NCBI GenBank assembly: GCA_020632875.1
Contig: JACKET010000004.1
Coordinates: 248,001 to 312,000, forward strand
DNA length: 64,000 nucleotides
Direction of reading: 5' to 3'
Source: Alphaproteobacteria bacterium
GTDB taxonomy: Bacteria > Myxococcota_A > UBA796 > GCA-2862545
Part shown: one piece after another, positions 33,455 through 42,604 of the stretch
How positions within the stretch are numbered: position 1 is the stretch's first letter
Layout: every line of letters begins with the position of its first letter
The notes under the pieces: generated by a model
Told to the model about the DNA's origin: nothing
The model's input: the letters and a program-made list of their open reading frames with translations, nothing else
Database searches by the model: none
Position numbers and translations under genes: made by a program

Positions 33455-35370
33455 CCCTGAACCTCGAATCGAAGGTCCCAGACGGCGACATCGAGACCGC
33501 CTGGTCGCGCTACCGCCAGAAGATCAAGCTGGTGAACCCGGCGAACAAGCGCAAGTACCACGTGATCGTCGTGGGAACGGGCCTCGCGGGGGCCTCGGCG
33601 AGCGCCACGCTCTCCGAGCTCGGGTACCGCGTCAGCGCGTTCAGCTTCCACGACAGCCCCCGCCGGGCGCACTCCATCGCGGCCCAGGGCGGCATCAACG
33701 CGGCGAAGAACTACCAGAACGACGGCGACTCCGTGTTCCGGCTCTTCTACGACACCGTGAAGGGCGGCGACTTCCGCGCCCGCGAAGAGAACGTGTACCG
33801 GCTCGCGCAGGTCAGCGTCGACATCATCGACCACTGCACGGCGCAGGGCGTCCCCTTCGCGCGCGAATACGGCGGGCTGCTCGCCAACCGCTCGTTCGGC
33901 GGCGCGCTCGTCTCCCGCACGTTCTACGCGCGCGGCCAGACGGGCCAGCAGCTCCTGCTGGGCGCGTACCAGGCTCTCTCGAAGGAGATCGCCCGCAAGA
34001 ACGTCACGATGTACACGCGCGAAGAGATGCTCGATGTCGTCGTGATCGACGGGCACGCGAAGGGCATCGTCACGCGCAACCTGAAGACCGGGAAGATCAC
34101 GCGGCACGCCGCCGACGCCGTGGTGCTCGCCACGGGCGGCTACGGCAACGTGTTCTACCTGTCGACCAACGCGCGGGCGTCGAACGTCACGGCGTCGTGG
34201 CGGGCCTACAAGCGCGGTGCGGGCTTCGCGAACCCCTGCTTCACGCAGATCCACCCCACCTGCATCCCCGTGATGGGCGACCACCAGAGCAAGCTCACGC
34301 TCATGTCCGAGTCGCTCCGGAACGACGGGCGCGTCTGGGTGCCGAAGAAGCAGGGCGACTTCCGCAAGCCGAAAGACATCCCCGAGACCGAGCGCGACTA
34401 CTACCTCGAGCGGATCTACCCGACGTTCGGCAACCTCGTGCCCCGCGACGTGGCGAGCCGCGCCGCCAAGCGCATGTGCGACGACGGCCACACCGTCGTC
34501 GAAGGCGGCCAGGGCGTCTACCTCGACTTCGGCGCCGCCATCCAGCGCCTCGGCCGCGACGTGGTCGACGACCGCTACGGCAACCTGTTCGAGATGTACG
34601 AGCGGATCACGGGCGACTCGCCGTTCGAGACGCCCATGAAGATCTACCCGGCCGTGCACTACACGATGGGCGGGCTGTGGGTCGACTACAACCTGATGAC
34701 CTCGGTCCCCGGGCTGTACGCCATCGGCGAGTGCAACTTCAGCGACCACGGCGCGAACCGCCTCGGCGCCAGCGCGCTGATGCAGGGCCTGGCCGACGGC
34801 TACTTCGTGCTGCCGTACACGATCGGCGACTACCTCGCGACGCAGAAGGCGGGGTTCTCCGACACCACCCACACGGCGTTCGACGAGTCCGAAGACACGG
34901 TGAACAAGCGCATCGACAGGCTGCTCTCGATCAAGGGCAAGCGGGCGCCGAACAGCTTCCACCGCGAGCTCGGCAAGCTGGTGTGGGAGCACTGCGGCAT
35001 GGGTCGCACGAAAGAGGGCCTCGAAGCCGGGCTCGCGAAGCTGCCCGCGCTGCGCGAGGCGTTCTGGAACGACCTGGCCGTCCCGGGCACCGGCGCCGCG
35101 CTGAACCAGGCGCTCGAGCGCGCCGGGCGCATCGCCGACTTCATCGAGTTCGCCGAGGTGAAGATGACCGACGCCCTGCTCCGCGAGGAGTCGTGCGGCG
35201 GCCACTTCCGCGAGGAGCACCAGCACCCCGACGGCGAAGCGAAGCGCGACGACGAGAACTTCTGCCACGGCGCCGTGTGGGAGTACACCGGCGAGGGCAA
35301 CGCCCCGATCCGGAACCAGGAACCGCTCTCCTTCCGCTACGTCAAGCCGAGCACCCGGAGCTACAAGTGA
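33451..35370 (+). CDS. sdhA: Succinate dehydrogenase flavoprotein subunit
   Basis: A 639-residue SdhA. Dinucleotide-binding VGTGLAGASA at 41-50, the covalent FAD His (H74 in RRAHSIAAQGG) and the dicarboxylate-site segments HPTCIP, GANRLGASAL and HRELGKL are present. The length and sequence resemble the ~640-residue SdhA of the b558 type found in Bacteroidetes, Deltaproteobacteria and Gram-positives rather than E. coli SdhA. It catalyses succinate oxidation to fumarate, or the reverse. Coupled at both ends to sdhC and sdhB by 4-base overlaps. Confidence 0.95.
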   Translation: MTLNLESKVPDGDIETAWSRYRQKIKLVNPANKRKYHVIVVGTGLAGASASATLSELGYRVSAFSFHDSPRRAHSIAAQGGINAAKNYQNDGDSVFRLFYDTVKGGDFRAREENVYRLAQVSVDIIDHCTAQGVPFAREYGGLLANRSFGGALVSRTFYARGQTGQQLLLGAYQALSKEIARKNVTMYTREEMLDVVVIDGHAKGIVTRNLKTGKITRHAADAVVLATGGYGNVFYLSTNARASNVTASWRAYKRGAGFANPCFTQIHPTCIPVMGDHQSKLTLMSESLRNDGRVWVPKKQGDFRKPKDIPETERDYYLERIYPTFGNLVPRDVASRAAKRMCDDGHTVVEGGQGVYLDFGAAIQRLGRDVVDDRYGNLFEMYERITGDSPFETPMKIYPAVHYTMGGLWVDYNLMTSVPGLYAIGECNFSDHGANRLGASALMQGLADGYFVLPYTIGDYLATQKAGFSDTTHTAFDESEDTVNKRIDRLLSIKGKRAPNSFHRELGKLVWEHCGMGRTKEGLEAGLAKLPALREAFWNDLAVPGTGAALNQALERAGRIADFIEFAEVKMTDALLREESCGGHFREEHQHPDGEAKRDDENFCHGAVWEYTGEGNAPIRNQEPLSFRYVKPSTRSYK

Positions 35371-36119
35371 GCAACAAGACGATCACCGTCAAGGTGTGGC
35401 GCCAGGACGGTGCGAAGGCCAAGGGCGCCTTCGAGACGCACACGATCGACGTCGTCGACGAGATGTCGTTCCTCGAGATGCTCGACATGATCAACGAGCG
35501 GCTCGAGTCCGAAGGCAAAGACCCGATCGCCTTCGAGCACGACTGCCGCGAAGGCATCTGCGGCTCGTGCGGCGCGATGGTGAACGGCGAGGCCCACGGC
35601 CCGCTCGACCGCACCACCCTGTGCCAGCTGCACATGCGGTCCTTCCCAGCGAATGCCACGGTCACCATCGAGCCCTGGCGGGCCGAGGCCTTCCCGGTCA
35701 TCAAGGATCTCGTGGTCGATCGCAGCTCGTTCGACCGCATCATCCAGTCCGGCGGCTACATCTCCGTGCGCACCGGGTCCGCCCAGGACGCCAACCAGCT
35801 GCCCATCGGCAAGATCATCGCGGATGCGGCGTTCGACGCCGCGACCTGCATCGGCTGTGGCGCCTGCGTGGCGGCCTGCCCGAACGCCAGTGCCTCGCTG
35901 TTCACGAGCGCGAAGCTGTTCCACCTCAACAGCGTCCCCCAGGGCGAGGTCGAGCGGGCGCAGCGCACGCAGCGCATGGTCGAGCAGATGGACGTCGAGG
36001 GCTTCGGCTACTGCACGAACCACGGCGAGTGCGAGGCGTCGTGCCCGAAGGGCATCACGATCAACCACATCGCCGCGATGAACCGCGACCTGCTCCGCGC
36101 GACCTTCTTCGGGAAGTAG
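35367..36119 (+). CDS. sdhB: Succinate dehydrogenase iron-sulfur subunit
   Basis: A 250-residue SdhB. The [2Fe-2S] ligands are C60, C65, C68 and C86. The [4Fe-4S]/[3Fe-4S] ligands lie in CIGCGACVAACPN (from C161) and CTNHGECEASCPKG (from C216). It passes electrons from FAD to haem and quinone. A GTG start overlaps the sdhA stop (GTGA). Complete sdhCAB operon. Confidence 0.94.
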   Translation: MSNKTITVKVWRQDGAKAKGAFETHTIDVVDEMSFLEMLDMINERLESEGKDPIAFEHDCREGICGSCGAMVNGEAHGPLDRTTLCQLHMRSFPANATVTIEPWRAEAFPVIKDLVVDRSSFDRIIQSGGYISVRTGSAQDANQLPIGKIIADAAFDAATCIGCGACVAACPNASASLFTSAKLFHLNSVPQGEVERAQRTQRMVEQMDVEGFGYCTNHGECEASCPKGITINHIAAMNRDLLRATFFGK

Positions 36120-36123
36120 GCGC

Positions 36124-37194
36124 ATGGAGCTCGCCTTCCGCGCGGCCGTGTACGCGGCGGGAGGCCGGCCCGTCGACCTCTCGGGCATCGCGCCCGAGGC
36201 GTTGCTGCGCGTGCTGCGGCGGCACAAGCTCGTCGCGCACGCCCAGGCCCTGGACGGGCTCACCGACACACAGCGGGCGCTGCTGAAGCCGTCGTGGCGG
36301 GCCTCGAGCGCCGCTGCGATGGCGCAGGCCGCGGAGCGCGACCGGATCGTCGCGGCCCTGCACGCCGACTACGTGCCGTGCATCGCCTACAAGGGCATCG
36401 TGCTCCAGGAATGGCTGCACGGGCGCATCGACGGCCGGGACAGCGAGGATCTCGACGTGTGGGTGCCTCCCCTGCTCTTCCGGCGGGCGTGTCGCTGGGC
36501 GCTCGACGACGGCTACCGCCTGGCCTTCGACCTCACGGCCGACGACCTGAACGCCCGCGAGCTGCCGAGCGAGCTGCTGCTGCTGCACCCGGGCGGCATG
36601 CACCTCGACGTCCACCAGCGGTTCTTCGCGCCGCACTACGCGCTCGAGGCGGCCGAGGCGTACTTCGAGTCGTTCGTGCCGTGGCTCGACGAGCGCACGC
36701 CCGCGCAGGTCGCGCGGTTCGACGATCTCGCCACCGCCCTCATGGTCGCGATCACGGCGGGCAAGGACACGTGGGCGACGCTCCGGCACCTGTCGGACCT
36801 GGCGCTCGCGCTGGAGCGCGTCGATCACGCCGCGCTGGCGGCCCTCGCCGACCGCACGCACACGCGGCGCCTCGTGGACGTCGGCGCGCATCTCGTCGAG
36901 GCGGTGCTCGGGAAGCGCACCGGCTGGGAGCCTGACGGGCCCATCCCGCAGGGCGTGGATCGCGCGCTCCGCGCGGAGGTCGAGCTCCCCCTGCCCGCGC
37001 GGGCCCGGATCTACCTGTCCGCACGCGAGCGGAGGCGCGATCGGCTCGCGTATGCGGCCCTGCTGCCGTTCAAGGTCTCGGCGCTGGACCTCGAGCCGAC
37101 GCGCGTGCCCGTGCCGCGCACCGTGCGGCGGATCGCGCGACTGGTGCGCAGCTACGGTCCGCTCGGCCGCGGGGAGCGCCCGGAGCCCGAGTAG
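36124..37194 (+). CDS. Nucleotidyltransferase-fold protein (PF14907-like)
   Basis: A 356-residue protein 4 bases after sdhB. YKGIVLQEWLHGRIDGRDSEDLDVW holds the KG..., R105-D106 and D109-L-D111 pattern of the uncharacterised nucleotidyltransferase family often found near polysaccharide or peptide-modification genes. The rest is helical and Arg/Asp-rich. The substrate is unknown. Close spacing suggests co-transcription with sdh, although the functional connection may be accidental. Confidence 0.75.
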   Translation: MELAFRAAVYAAGGRPVDLSGIAPEALLRVLRRHKLVAHAQALDGLTDTQRALLKPSWRASSAAAMAQAAERDRIVAALHADYVPCIAYKGIVLQEWLHGRIDGRDSEDLDVWVPPLLFRRACRWALDDGYRLAFDLTADDLNARELPSELLLLHPGGMHLDVHQRFFAPHYALEAAEAYFESFVPWLDERTPAQVARFDDLATALMVAITAGKDTWATLRHLSDLALALERVDHAALAALADRTHTRRLVDVGAHLVEAVLGKRTGWEPDGPIPQGVDRALRAEVELPLPARARIYLSARERRRDRLAYAALLPFKVSALDLEPTRVPVPRTVRRIARLVRSYGPLGRGERPEPE

Positions 37195-37322
37195 ACCGGT
37201 CGGCGCGCGTCAGGCAGTCGACGACGGTCGCCGCCGCCGCCCTCCGGGCGGGACCGGGACGCCCCGATCAACCATCGCCTCCGCTCCGATCCCCGCGTTA
37301 TCAGGCTCGGACCGGAGGCAGG

Positions 37323-38189
37323 ATGGCGGACGACGATCGGCTGCTGCGCGAGCTGAAGTTCCTGGGGATCGACGAGACGACGGTCGAGCTGTTGGCCCTG
37401 CTGCCGCTCGTCCAGGTCGCGTGGGCCGACGGCACCGTGCAAGACGGCGAGCGCGAGCTCATCCTCGAGCTGGCCCGCTCCCGCTACCACCTCACGCCCG
37501 ACGCCACGACGATGCTCGAAGACTGGCTGTCGCACCCCCCGAGCGAGCGCTACCTCGCCCGGGGTCGGCGCGCGCTCATCGCCCTCGCCCACGAGCGCGA
37601 GGACTTCGACCTCGACCCGAAGCAGCTCGACGACGTGGTCGAGTTCAGCAAGGCCGTCGCCAAGGCGGCCGGCGGGTTCATGGGGTTCCGCACGATCGAT
37701 CTCGACGAGGCCCTGGCGCTCGAAGACATCGCGGCGGCCCTGCACGTCGCGGGGTCCGAGGTCGACCGCTCGCTGGTCGAAGAAGAGGAGGATGTCGACG
37801 ACGAGAAGACCGACTTCCTCACGCCCGACGACATGGACACCCTGCGCGACGCGGCCTTCAGCGCGCGCAGCCCGCGCGAGCGCAGCCTCGCGGGTGAAGC
37901 GCTCGCCGACCTCGTGCACCACGGCTCCGGCGGGGGCGAAGCCTTCGCGATCGACGTGTCGGGGCTGACGATCGGGCGCAGCGCCGTGAACGACGTCCAG
38001 ATCCAGCACGACGGTCGGATGTCGCGGGTCCACTGCCGGATCGTCCATCTCGAAGGCCGGTTCTACGCGGAAGACAACGCGACGACGAACGGCACCTGGG
38101 TCAATGGCGAGCGCGTGTCGAAGCGCCGGTTGTACGGCGGCGAGCAGCTCACCGTGGGTGGGGCGCACTTCACGTTCATGGTCCGCTGA
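37323..38189 (+). CDS. TerB-like plus FHA domain protein
   Basis: A 288-residue soluble protein. Residues ~15-125 form a TerB-type helical domain (VQVAWADGTVQDGERELI). An acidic linker (EEEEDVDDEKTD) follows. The C-terminal ~75 residues are a complete FHA domain: IGRSAVNDVQI, SRVHC and TTNGTWVNG. FHA domains bind phosphothreonine, so this is a likely reader of the kinases encoded at 21149, 27247 and 30171. GGAGG lies four bases before the ATG. The next gene starts 3 bases downstream. Confidence 0.85.
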   Translation: MADDDRLLRELKFLGIDETTVELLALLPLVQVAWADGTVQDGERELILELARSRYHLTPDATTMLEDWLSHPPSERYLARGRRALIALAHEREDFDLDPKQLDDVVEFSKAVAKAAGGFMGFRTIDLDEALALEDIAAALHVAGSEVDRSLVEEEEDVDDEKTDFLTPDDMDTLRDAAFSARSPRERSLAGEALADLVHHGSGGGEAFAIDVSGLTIGRSAVNDVQIQHDGRMSRVHCRIVHLEGRFYAEDNATTNGTWVNGERVSKRRLYGGEQLTVGGAHFTFMVR

Positions 38190-38192
38190 CGG

Positions 38193-38861
38193 ATGGGTTC
38201 TGTCATCGCGTTGATCGTGATCCTCGCGGTCGCGTACGTGATCGTCATCGCGGGCGCGAGTGCCTACGAGATGACCGGGCTCGAGCGTCACAACGCGGTC
38301 TTCCAGGCGCTCTCGGCCTTCACCGGCACGGGGTTCACGACGCTCCAGGCCGAGAAGGTCGTCGAGCACAAGGCGCGCCGCCAGATCACGATGACGCTGA
38401 TCATCCTCGGCTACGCGACGGGGGCCACGGTGGTCGCGACCCTCGTGAACTCGGTCGAGGTCTCGAGCTTCTACGACGGGATGTGGCACGTCGGGATCGC
38501 GATCTGCGCCGTCGGCATCGCGTACTTCTTCTTCTACCGCGGCGGATCGCTGCAGCTGAACGACCTGATCCGGCGCTGGGTCGCGGGCCGCGTGAAGCAC
38601 GAGCCGGTGCTCCACGACGACCTGTTCAACTACAAGCCGGGCTTCGGGATCACGCGCATCGAGATCCCGACGGGTAGCCGGGTGATCGGGAAGCGCCTGA
38701 AGGAGCTGCCGCTGAAGGACCTGCAGCTGCAGATCCTGCTGATCGAGATGGAGGACCACACGGTGGTGGTCCCCGACGGGAACTACACGATCCAGCCGCT
38801 CTCGCACCTGGTGGTGTTCGGGCGGCTGAGTGCCGTGCAGGAGGCGTTCTCGCCGACATGA
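38193..38861 (+). CDS. Membrane protein with K+-transporter-like loop and TrkA-C domain
   Basis: A 222-residue protein. Three hydrophobic segments flank SAFTGTGFTT, which looks like a single P-loop of the Trk/Ktr potassium transporter class. After residue ~140 there is a soluble RCK_C/TrkA-C domain (GITRIEIPTGSRVIGK, VVVPDGNYTIQP, HLVVFG). Similar small proteins occur in other bacteria. Whether one P-loop unit can form a pore by oligomerising, or merely regulates, is not known. It overlaps the acyltransferase start by four bases. Confidence 0.75.
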   Translation: MGSVIALIVILAVAYVIVIAGASAYEMTGLERHNAVFQALSAFTGTGFTTLQAEKVVEHKARRQITMTLIILGYATGATVVATLVNSVEVSSFYDGMWHVGIAICAVGIAYFFFYRGGSLQLNDLIRRWVAGRVKHEPVLHDDLFNYKPGFGITRIEIPTGSRVIGKRLKELPLKDLQLQILLIEMEDHTVVVPDGNYTIQPLSHLVVFGRLSAVQEAFSPT

Positions 38862-40777
38862 AGGACTACCGCCCCGACATCGACGGCCTCCGCGCCGTCG
38901 CGGTTCTTCCCGTGCTGCTCTTCCACGCCGGCGTGCCGGGCTTCTCCGGCGGATTCGTCGGCGTGGACGTGTTCTTCGTCATCTCGGGGTTCCTGATCAC
39001 GGGGATCATCGCCCGCGACGTGGATGCGGGGCGATTCTCGATCCTCCGGTTCTACGAGCGACGGTTCCGCCGCCTGCTCGCGGCACTCTTCACGGTGCTC
39101 GCCGTGACCACCGTGCTCGCGTTCCCCGTCCTGTCGCCTGCCCAGATGGAGCAGCATGGCGAGCAGCTCGTGGCGACGAGCCTGTTCAGCTCGAATCTCT
39201 ACTTCTCGCAGATGGAGGACTACTTCGCGCCCGCGGCCGAAGAGCTGCTCCTCCTGCACACCTGGTCGCTCGCCGTGGAAGAGCAGTTCTACCTGTTCTT
39301 CCCGCTGGCGCTGATCGCGCTCGGGGCACGCAGCCGCGTCCGAACGCCGCTGTTCGTGGCGGTGTTCTTCGGATCGCTCGGTCTCGCAGAGTACGGCGCA
39401 CACGCCTCGCCGTCCCTCGCGTTCTACATGTTGCCCACGCGGGCCTGGGAGCTGCTGACGGGCTCGCTGCTCGCGCTCGGCCTGGTCCCACGGTTCGAGA
39501 GCCGAGGTGCTCGGGAGGCCACTGCCTGGCTCGGCCTGGCCGCCATCGGAGCCTCGGTCGTTCTCTATTCCGGCAAGACCCCGTTCCCGGGCCTGTCCGC
39601 ATGCTTGCCCGTGCTCGGGGCAGGCGCGCTGATCCATGCGGGCAGCTCGGGGACCACCTCGGCGGGGGAGCTCCTGTCCCGTCGGTCGCCCGTCTTCATC
39701 GGACAGATCTCCTACAGCCTGTACCTGTGGCACTGGCCGTTGCTGCTGCTCGCCCGGTTCTACGTCGACGGTGGCCTCACGCCTCCGAGCCCGGTGGGGC
39801 AGGCGGCCGCCCTCCTCCTCTCGTTCCCCCTGTCCATCGCCTCCTGGAAGTGGGTGGAGGGGCCGTTCCGAACGGCTGCTGCGTCGCGCGGCCGCGTGTT
39901 CGGAGCGTCCTTCGCGGGCAGTGCCGCCGTCGCAGTGATCGGGGTCGTCCTGTGGCGCCTGGACGGCGTCCCGGCGCGATGGCCCGCCGAGTCGATCGCC
40001 TCGACACCCCCGATGAAGTGCTTCAAGCAAGACGACGAGCGTGCGGCGTGTCGGCTCGGGGAATCCGGCCACCCCACGGTCGCCCTCTGGGGCGACTCCC
40101 ATGCCCACGCCATGATGCCGGCTTTCCAGCGGCTCGCCTCGACCCAGGGTTGGTCGGGCGTCACGCGGTTCAAGAACGGTTGCCCCCCACTCGCGGGCGT
40201 CTGGCGCGAGGGCAAGGAGGACTGTCGTGCGTTCAACGATGCGGTCCTCGACGAGCTGGCCGCCTCCGACAGCATCCAGACGGTGATCGTCGCCGGGCGC
40301 TGGACGGCCACCTCGGAGGAGACGCGCCCCGAGAAGCCCGACGAAGCCGAGCTGCAGCACCTCCAGGACGGCGGGCCGGTCGACGGGAGGACGGCCTTCC
40401 GCCAGGGGCTGGCCCGCACGGTGCACCGGCTGACGGGGGCTGGCAAGCGGGTCATCCTCGTCGGTACGGCTCCCGAGCAGACGTGGCGGGTCCCCGAGGT
40501 CGTCGCGCTGCACAACCGCTTCGGTCGGCGCCCTCCGGAGGTCGTCCGAGCCGACGTCGAAGCGCGAAACCACGATGTCGATGCCGTGCTGACCGAGCTC
40601 GATGCCGAGGCCGGAGTAGACGTCGTGCGCCTCTACCCGCTCTTCTGTCCGACCGACACCTGCGAGGTCGCGGTAGAGGGCCACCCCCTGTATTCCGACG
40701 CGTACCATGTCTCGGTTTACGGCAGCGAAGAATTCCTGGCTTCGAAGCTCGCGTCGATGCTCGATCTCTCCAACTGA
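38858..40777 (+). CDS. Acyltransferase 3 (OafA-like) with C-terminal SGNH domain
   Basis: A 639-residue membrane enzyme. It begins with YRPDIDGLRAVAVLPVLLFHAG, the acyltransferase-3 signature. About ten membrane helices extend to ~370. An SGNH-hydrolase domain follows with block I LWGDSHAH (D413, S414). This combination O-acetylates surface polysaccharides: the membrane part moves acetyl groups across the membrane and the SGNH part transfers them. It ends directly at the convergent glycosyltransferase gene. First gene of the exopolysaccharide region in this window. Confidence 0.9.
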   Translation: MKDYRPDIDGLRAVAVLPVLLFHAGVPGFSGGFVGVDVFFVISGFLITGIIARDVDAGRFSILRFYERRFRRLLAALFTVLAVTTVLAFPVLSPAQMEQHGEQLVATSLFSSNLYFSQMEDYFAPAAEELLLLHTWSLAVEEQFYLFFPLALIALGARSRVRTPLFVAVFFGSLGLAEYGAHASPSLAFYMLPTRAWELLTGSLLALGLVPRFESRGAREATAWLGLAAIGASVVLYSGKTPFPGLSACLPVLGAGALIHAGSSGTTSAGELLSRRSPVFIGQISYSLYLWHWPLLLLARFYVDGGLTPPSPVGQAAALLLSFPLSIASWKWVEGPFRTAAASRGRVFGASFAGSAAVAVIGVVLWRLDGVPARWPAESIASTPPMKCFKQDDERAACRLGESGHPTVALWGDSHAHAMMPAFQRLASTQGWSGVTRFKNGCPPLAGVWREGKEDCRAFNDAVLDELAASDSIQTVIVAGRWTATSEETRPEKPDEAELQHLQDGGPVDGRTAFRQGLARTVHRLTGAGKRVILVGTAPEQTWRVPEVVALHNRFGRRPPEVVRADVEARNHDVDAVLTELDAEAGVDVVRLYPLFCPTDTCEVAVEGHPLYSDAYHVSVYGSEEFLASKLASMLDLSN

Positions 40778-41743
40778 CTAGAGCGTCACGTACCGCTCGA
40801 GCACCTCGCGCCACTGCGCGCCTCGATGGTGCCAGGTGTGCCGCGTGCGTGCCAGCTCTGCGGCCGCCGCCCCGATGTGCTCGAGCTCGTCGGGGTTCTG
40901 CCGGTAGTGCCGCATCTTCTCGACGAGCTCGGAGAACCGCCGGTACGACACCATGTTGACCCCATCCCGGAAGCCCAGCTCGTAGAGCTCGGGGATTGCA
41001 TCGCACACGGGCGCACAGCCGGCACCGGCGACCTCGAAGTTCTTGATCATGGGCTCCATTCCGACGCGCTCGATCGGAATGGCCACCGGGAGCCTCGAGA
41101 GCAGGCGGTTCGGGAGCGGCGTGGCGAAGTGCATGTTGCACACCAGACACGCGAGGTAGCGCCCGAGGTGCTCGGCCAGCTCGGGCTGGGTGCACCGGAA
41201 TCCCTCGACCGGAATCCCAGCCCGACGCATCGACTCGAGGGCGCGCCGTCGGGCGGCGTACGCCGTTCCGTAGTGGCAGATCAACCCGCGGTGCGGGTCG
41301 GGTCGAGCCACGATGCGGTCCCCGTCGTAGCCCTTCGGAATCCATGCGGCCTCGACGCCATCGGCGATGAGGCGGTCGCGCACCTCCCGACCGGTCGTGA
41401 TCACGAGATCGAAGCCGCGACGGTGCACCCCGGCAGGCCAGGTCCCGAGCTTCTTGCGCCCGACGATCGGAGAGTAGCTCTGGACGGCGTCGGTGCCGAA
41501 GAACACCTTCAGCCCCTGGTATCCGCCCCAATCCCACGGACGGTCGCCCACGAGCCACTTGTAGCCCGACCGCCAGATGATCACGTCGAAGCTGTGCGGA
41601 TCGGGGAGCTGCTCGAGCGAGGTCGGCCAATCACCCGCCTCGAAGCCGAGGAACGTCAGATCGAGGTGGGCGTGCATCCCCTCGATGATGCCGCGCTGAT
41701 GGTTCGTGGCGTTCCACTGACGATCGATGAGGAGGACACGCAT
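40778..41743 (-). CDS. Glycosyltransferase-like protein (GT-B fold)
   Basis: A 321-residue protein with the two-domain GT-B layout (N-terminal MRVLLIDRQWN, C-terminal EPMIKNFEVAGAGCAPVCD). Resembles CgeB-type or family-1 glycosyltransferases that lack a clear EX7E motif. ATG 41743 is chosen because the preceding sulfotransferase gene ends 2 bases upstream. Donor and acceptor sugars are unknown. Its stop codon abuts that of the convergent acyltransferase. Confidence 0.72.
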   Translation of the reverse strand: MRVLLIDRQWNATNHQRGIIEGMHAHLDLTFLGFEAGDWPTSLEQLPDPHSFDVIIWRSGYKWLVGDRPWDWGGYQGLKVFFGTDAVQSYSPIVGRKKLGTWPAGVHRRGFDLVITTGREVRDRLIADGVEAAWIPKGYDGDRIVARPDPHRGLICHYGTAYAARRRALESMRRAGIPVEGFRCTQPELAEHLGRYLACLVCNMHFATPLPNRLLSRLPVAIPIERVGMEPMIKNFEVAGAGCAPVCDAIPELYELGFRDGVNMVSYRRFSELVEKMRHYRQNPDELEHIGAAAAELARTRHTWHHRGAQWREVLERYVTL

Positions 41744-41745
41744 CG

Positions 41746-42543
41746 TCAGCGGTAGGGCCCGACCCAGGCGTCGTCGGTCGCATAGCCCATCTCGACGAGC
41801 CGCTCGGGGAAGTCGGGGATTACGCGGAGGATCTCGCGGATCCTGCCGTCGTGTGCGGACTCCGTCCATCGACCCACGTTCGACGCGGTGAGCGGGCGGA
41901 GCCCGTTGAGGGCGATGGTGTTGGCGTTGTGCACCGGCTTCTCGTGGTACCGCTTGAACGGCAGGGTCGCGCGCTGGCCGGTGAAGCTCAGGATCCGCTC
42001 CTGCTCGGTGTCGGGGTCGCCGACGAAGTCCTCGTACCGCACCACGAGGCAGTCGGGATTGTGCTGCTGGTACCGGATGTGCTCGTGCATCTCGACCCAG
42101 CGCTCGGGCGTCACGAAGTACGCGTCAGGCCGCGATTTGTGGACCGACGTGAGGAGATCGCGGGGGTCGCGCGTCGTGATCAGGAAGCGCACCGCGGCGC
42201 GACGACCGGCGTAGTACTCACGGGTGCGGTCGATGTGGAAGAGGTCTTTGGGCCGCTTGGAGACGAGAATCGGGTGGTTGCGGATCAACATCCGCGCAGC
42301 GCGGATGGCCGCCATCTCGCCGTGCGTGCCCCGGACGCCCTCGAGACAGGTCTCGAGAACCAGCTGCAGCACCGTCGACCCGGACCGCGGAAAGCCGCAG
42401 ATGACGATGTGCATCTGCAGGGGAGTGCGCCCGAAGAGGCCCAGATCGGTCGCCACCATGACCGGCTTCTTGACGATGTGGGACACCCAGTCGCGAGGAC
42501 CCTTGGGCCCCTGGTCCCACGCGGGGCCTGGGGGACGGTGCAT
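41746..42543 (-). CDS. Sulfotransferase
   Basis: A 265-residue PAPS-dependent sulfotransferase. The 5'-phosphosulfate loop FPRSGST is at 51-57 and the 3'-phosphate strand TTRDPRDLLTS near 122-132. GGAGG lies 6 bases before the ATG. It transfers sulfate to hydroxyl or amino groups of a glycan or other substrate. Adjacent to a glycosyltransferase and one of three sulfotransferases in this locus. Confidence 0.85.
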   Translation of the reverse strand: MHRPPGPAWDQGPKGPRDWVSHIVKKPVMVATDLGLFGRTPLQMHIVICGFPRSGSTVLQLVLETCLEGVRGTHGEMAAIRAARMLIRNHPILVSKRPKDLFHIDRTREYYAGRRAAVRFLITTRDPRDLLTSVHKSRPDAYFVTPERWVEMHEHIRYQQHNPDCLVVRYEDFVGDPDTEQERILSFTGQRATLPFKRYHEKPVHNANTIALNGLRPLTASNVGRWTESAHDGRIREILRVIPDFPERLVEMGYATDDAWVGPYR

Positions 42544-42604
42544 TCTCGACCTCCGGCGGACGGATATCCGGCGGCCCGGTCGGTGTCACCAGGCCGCCCC
42601 GCCG

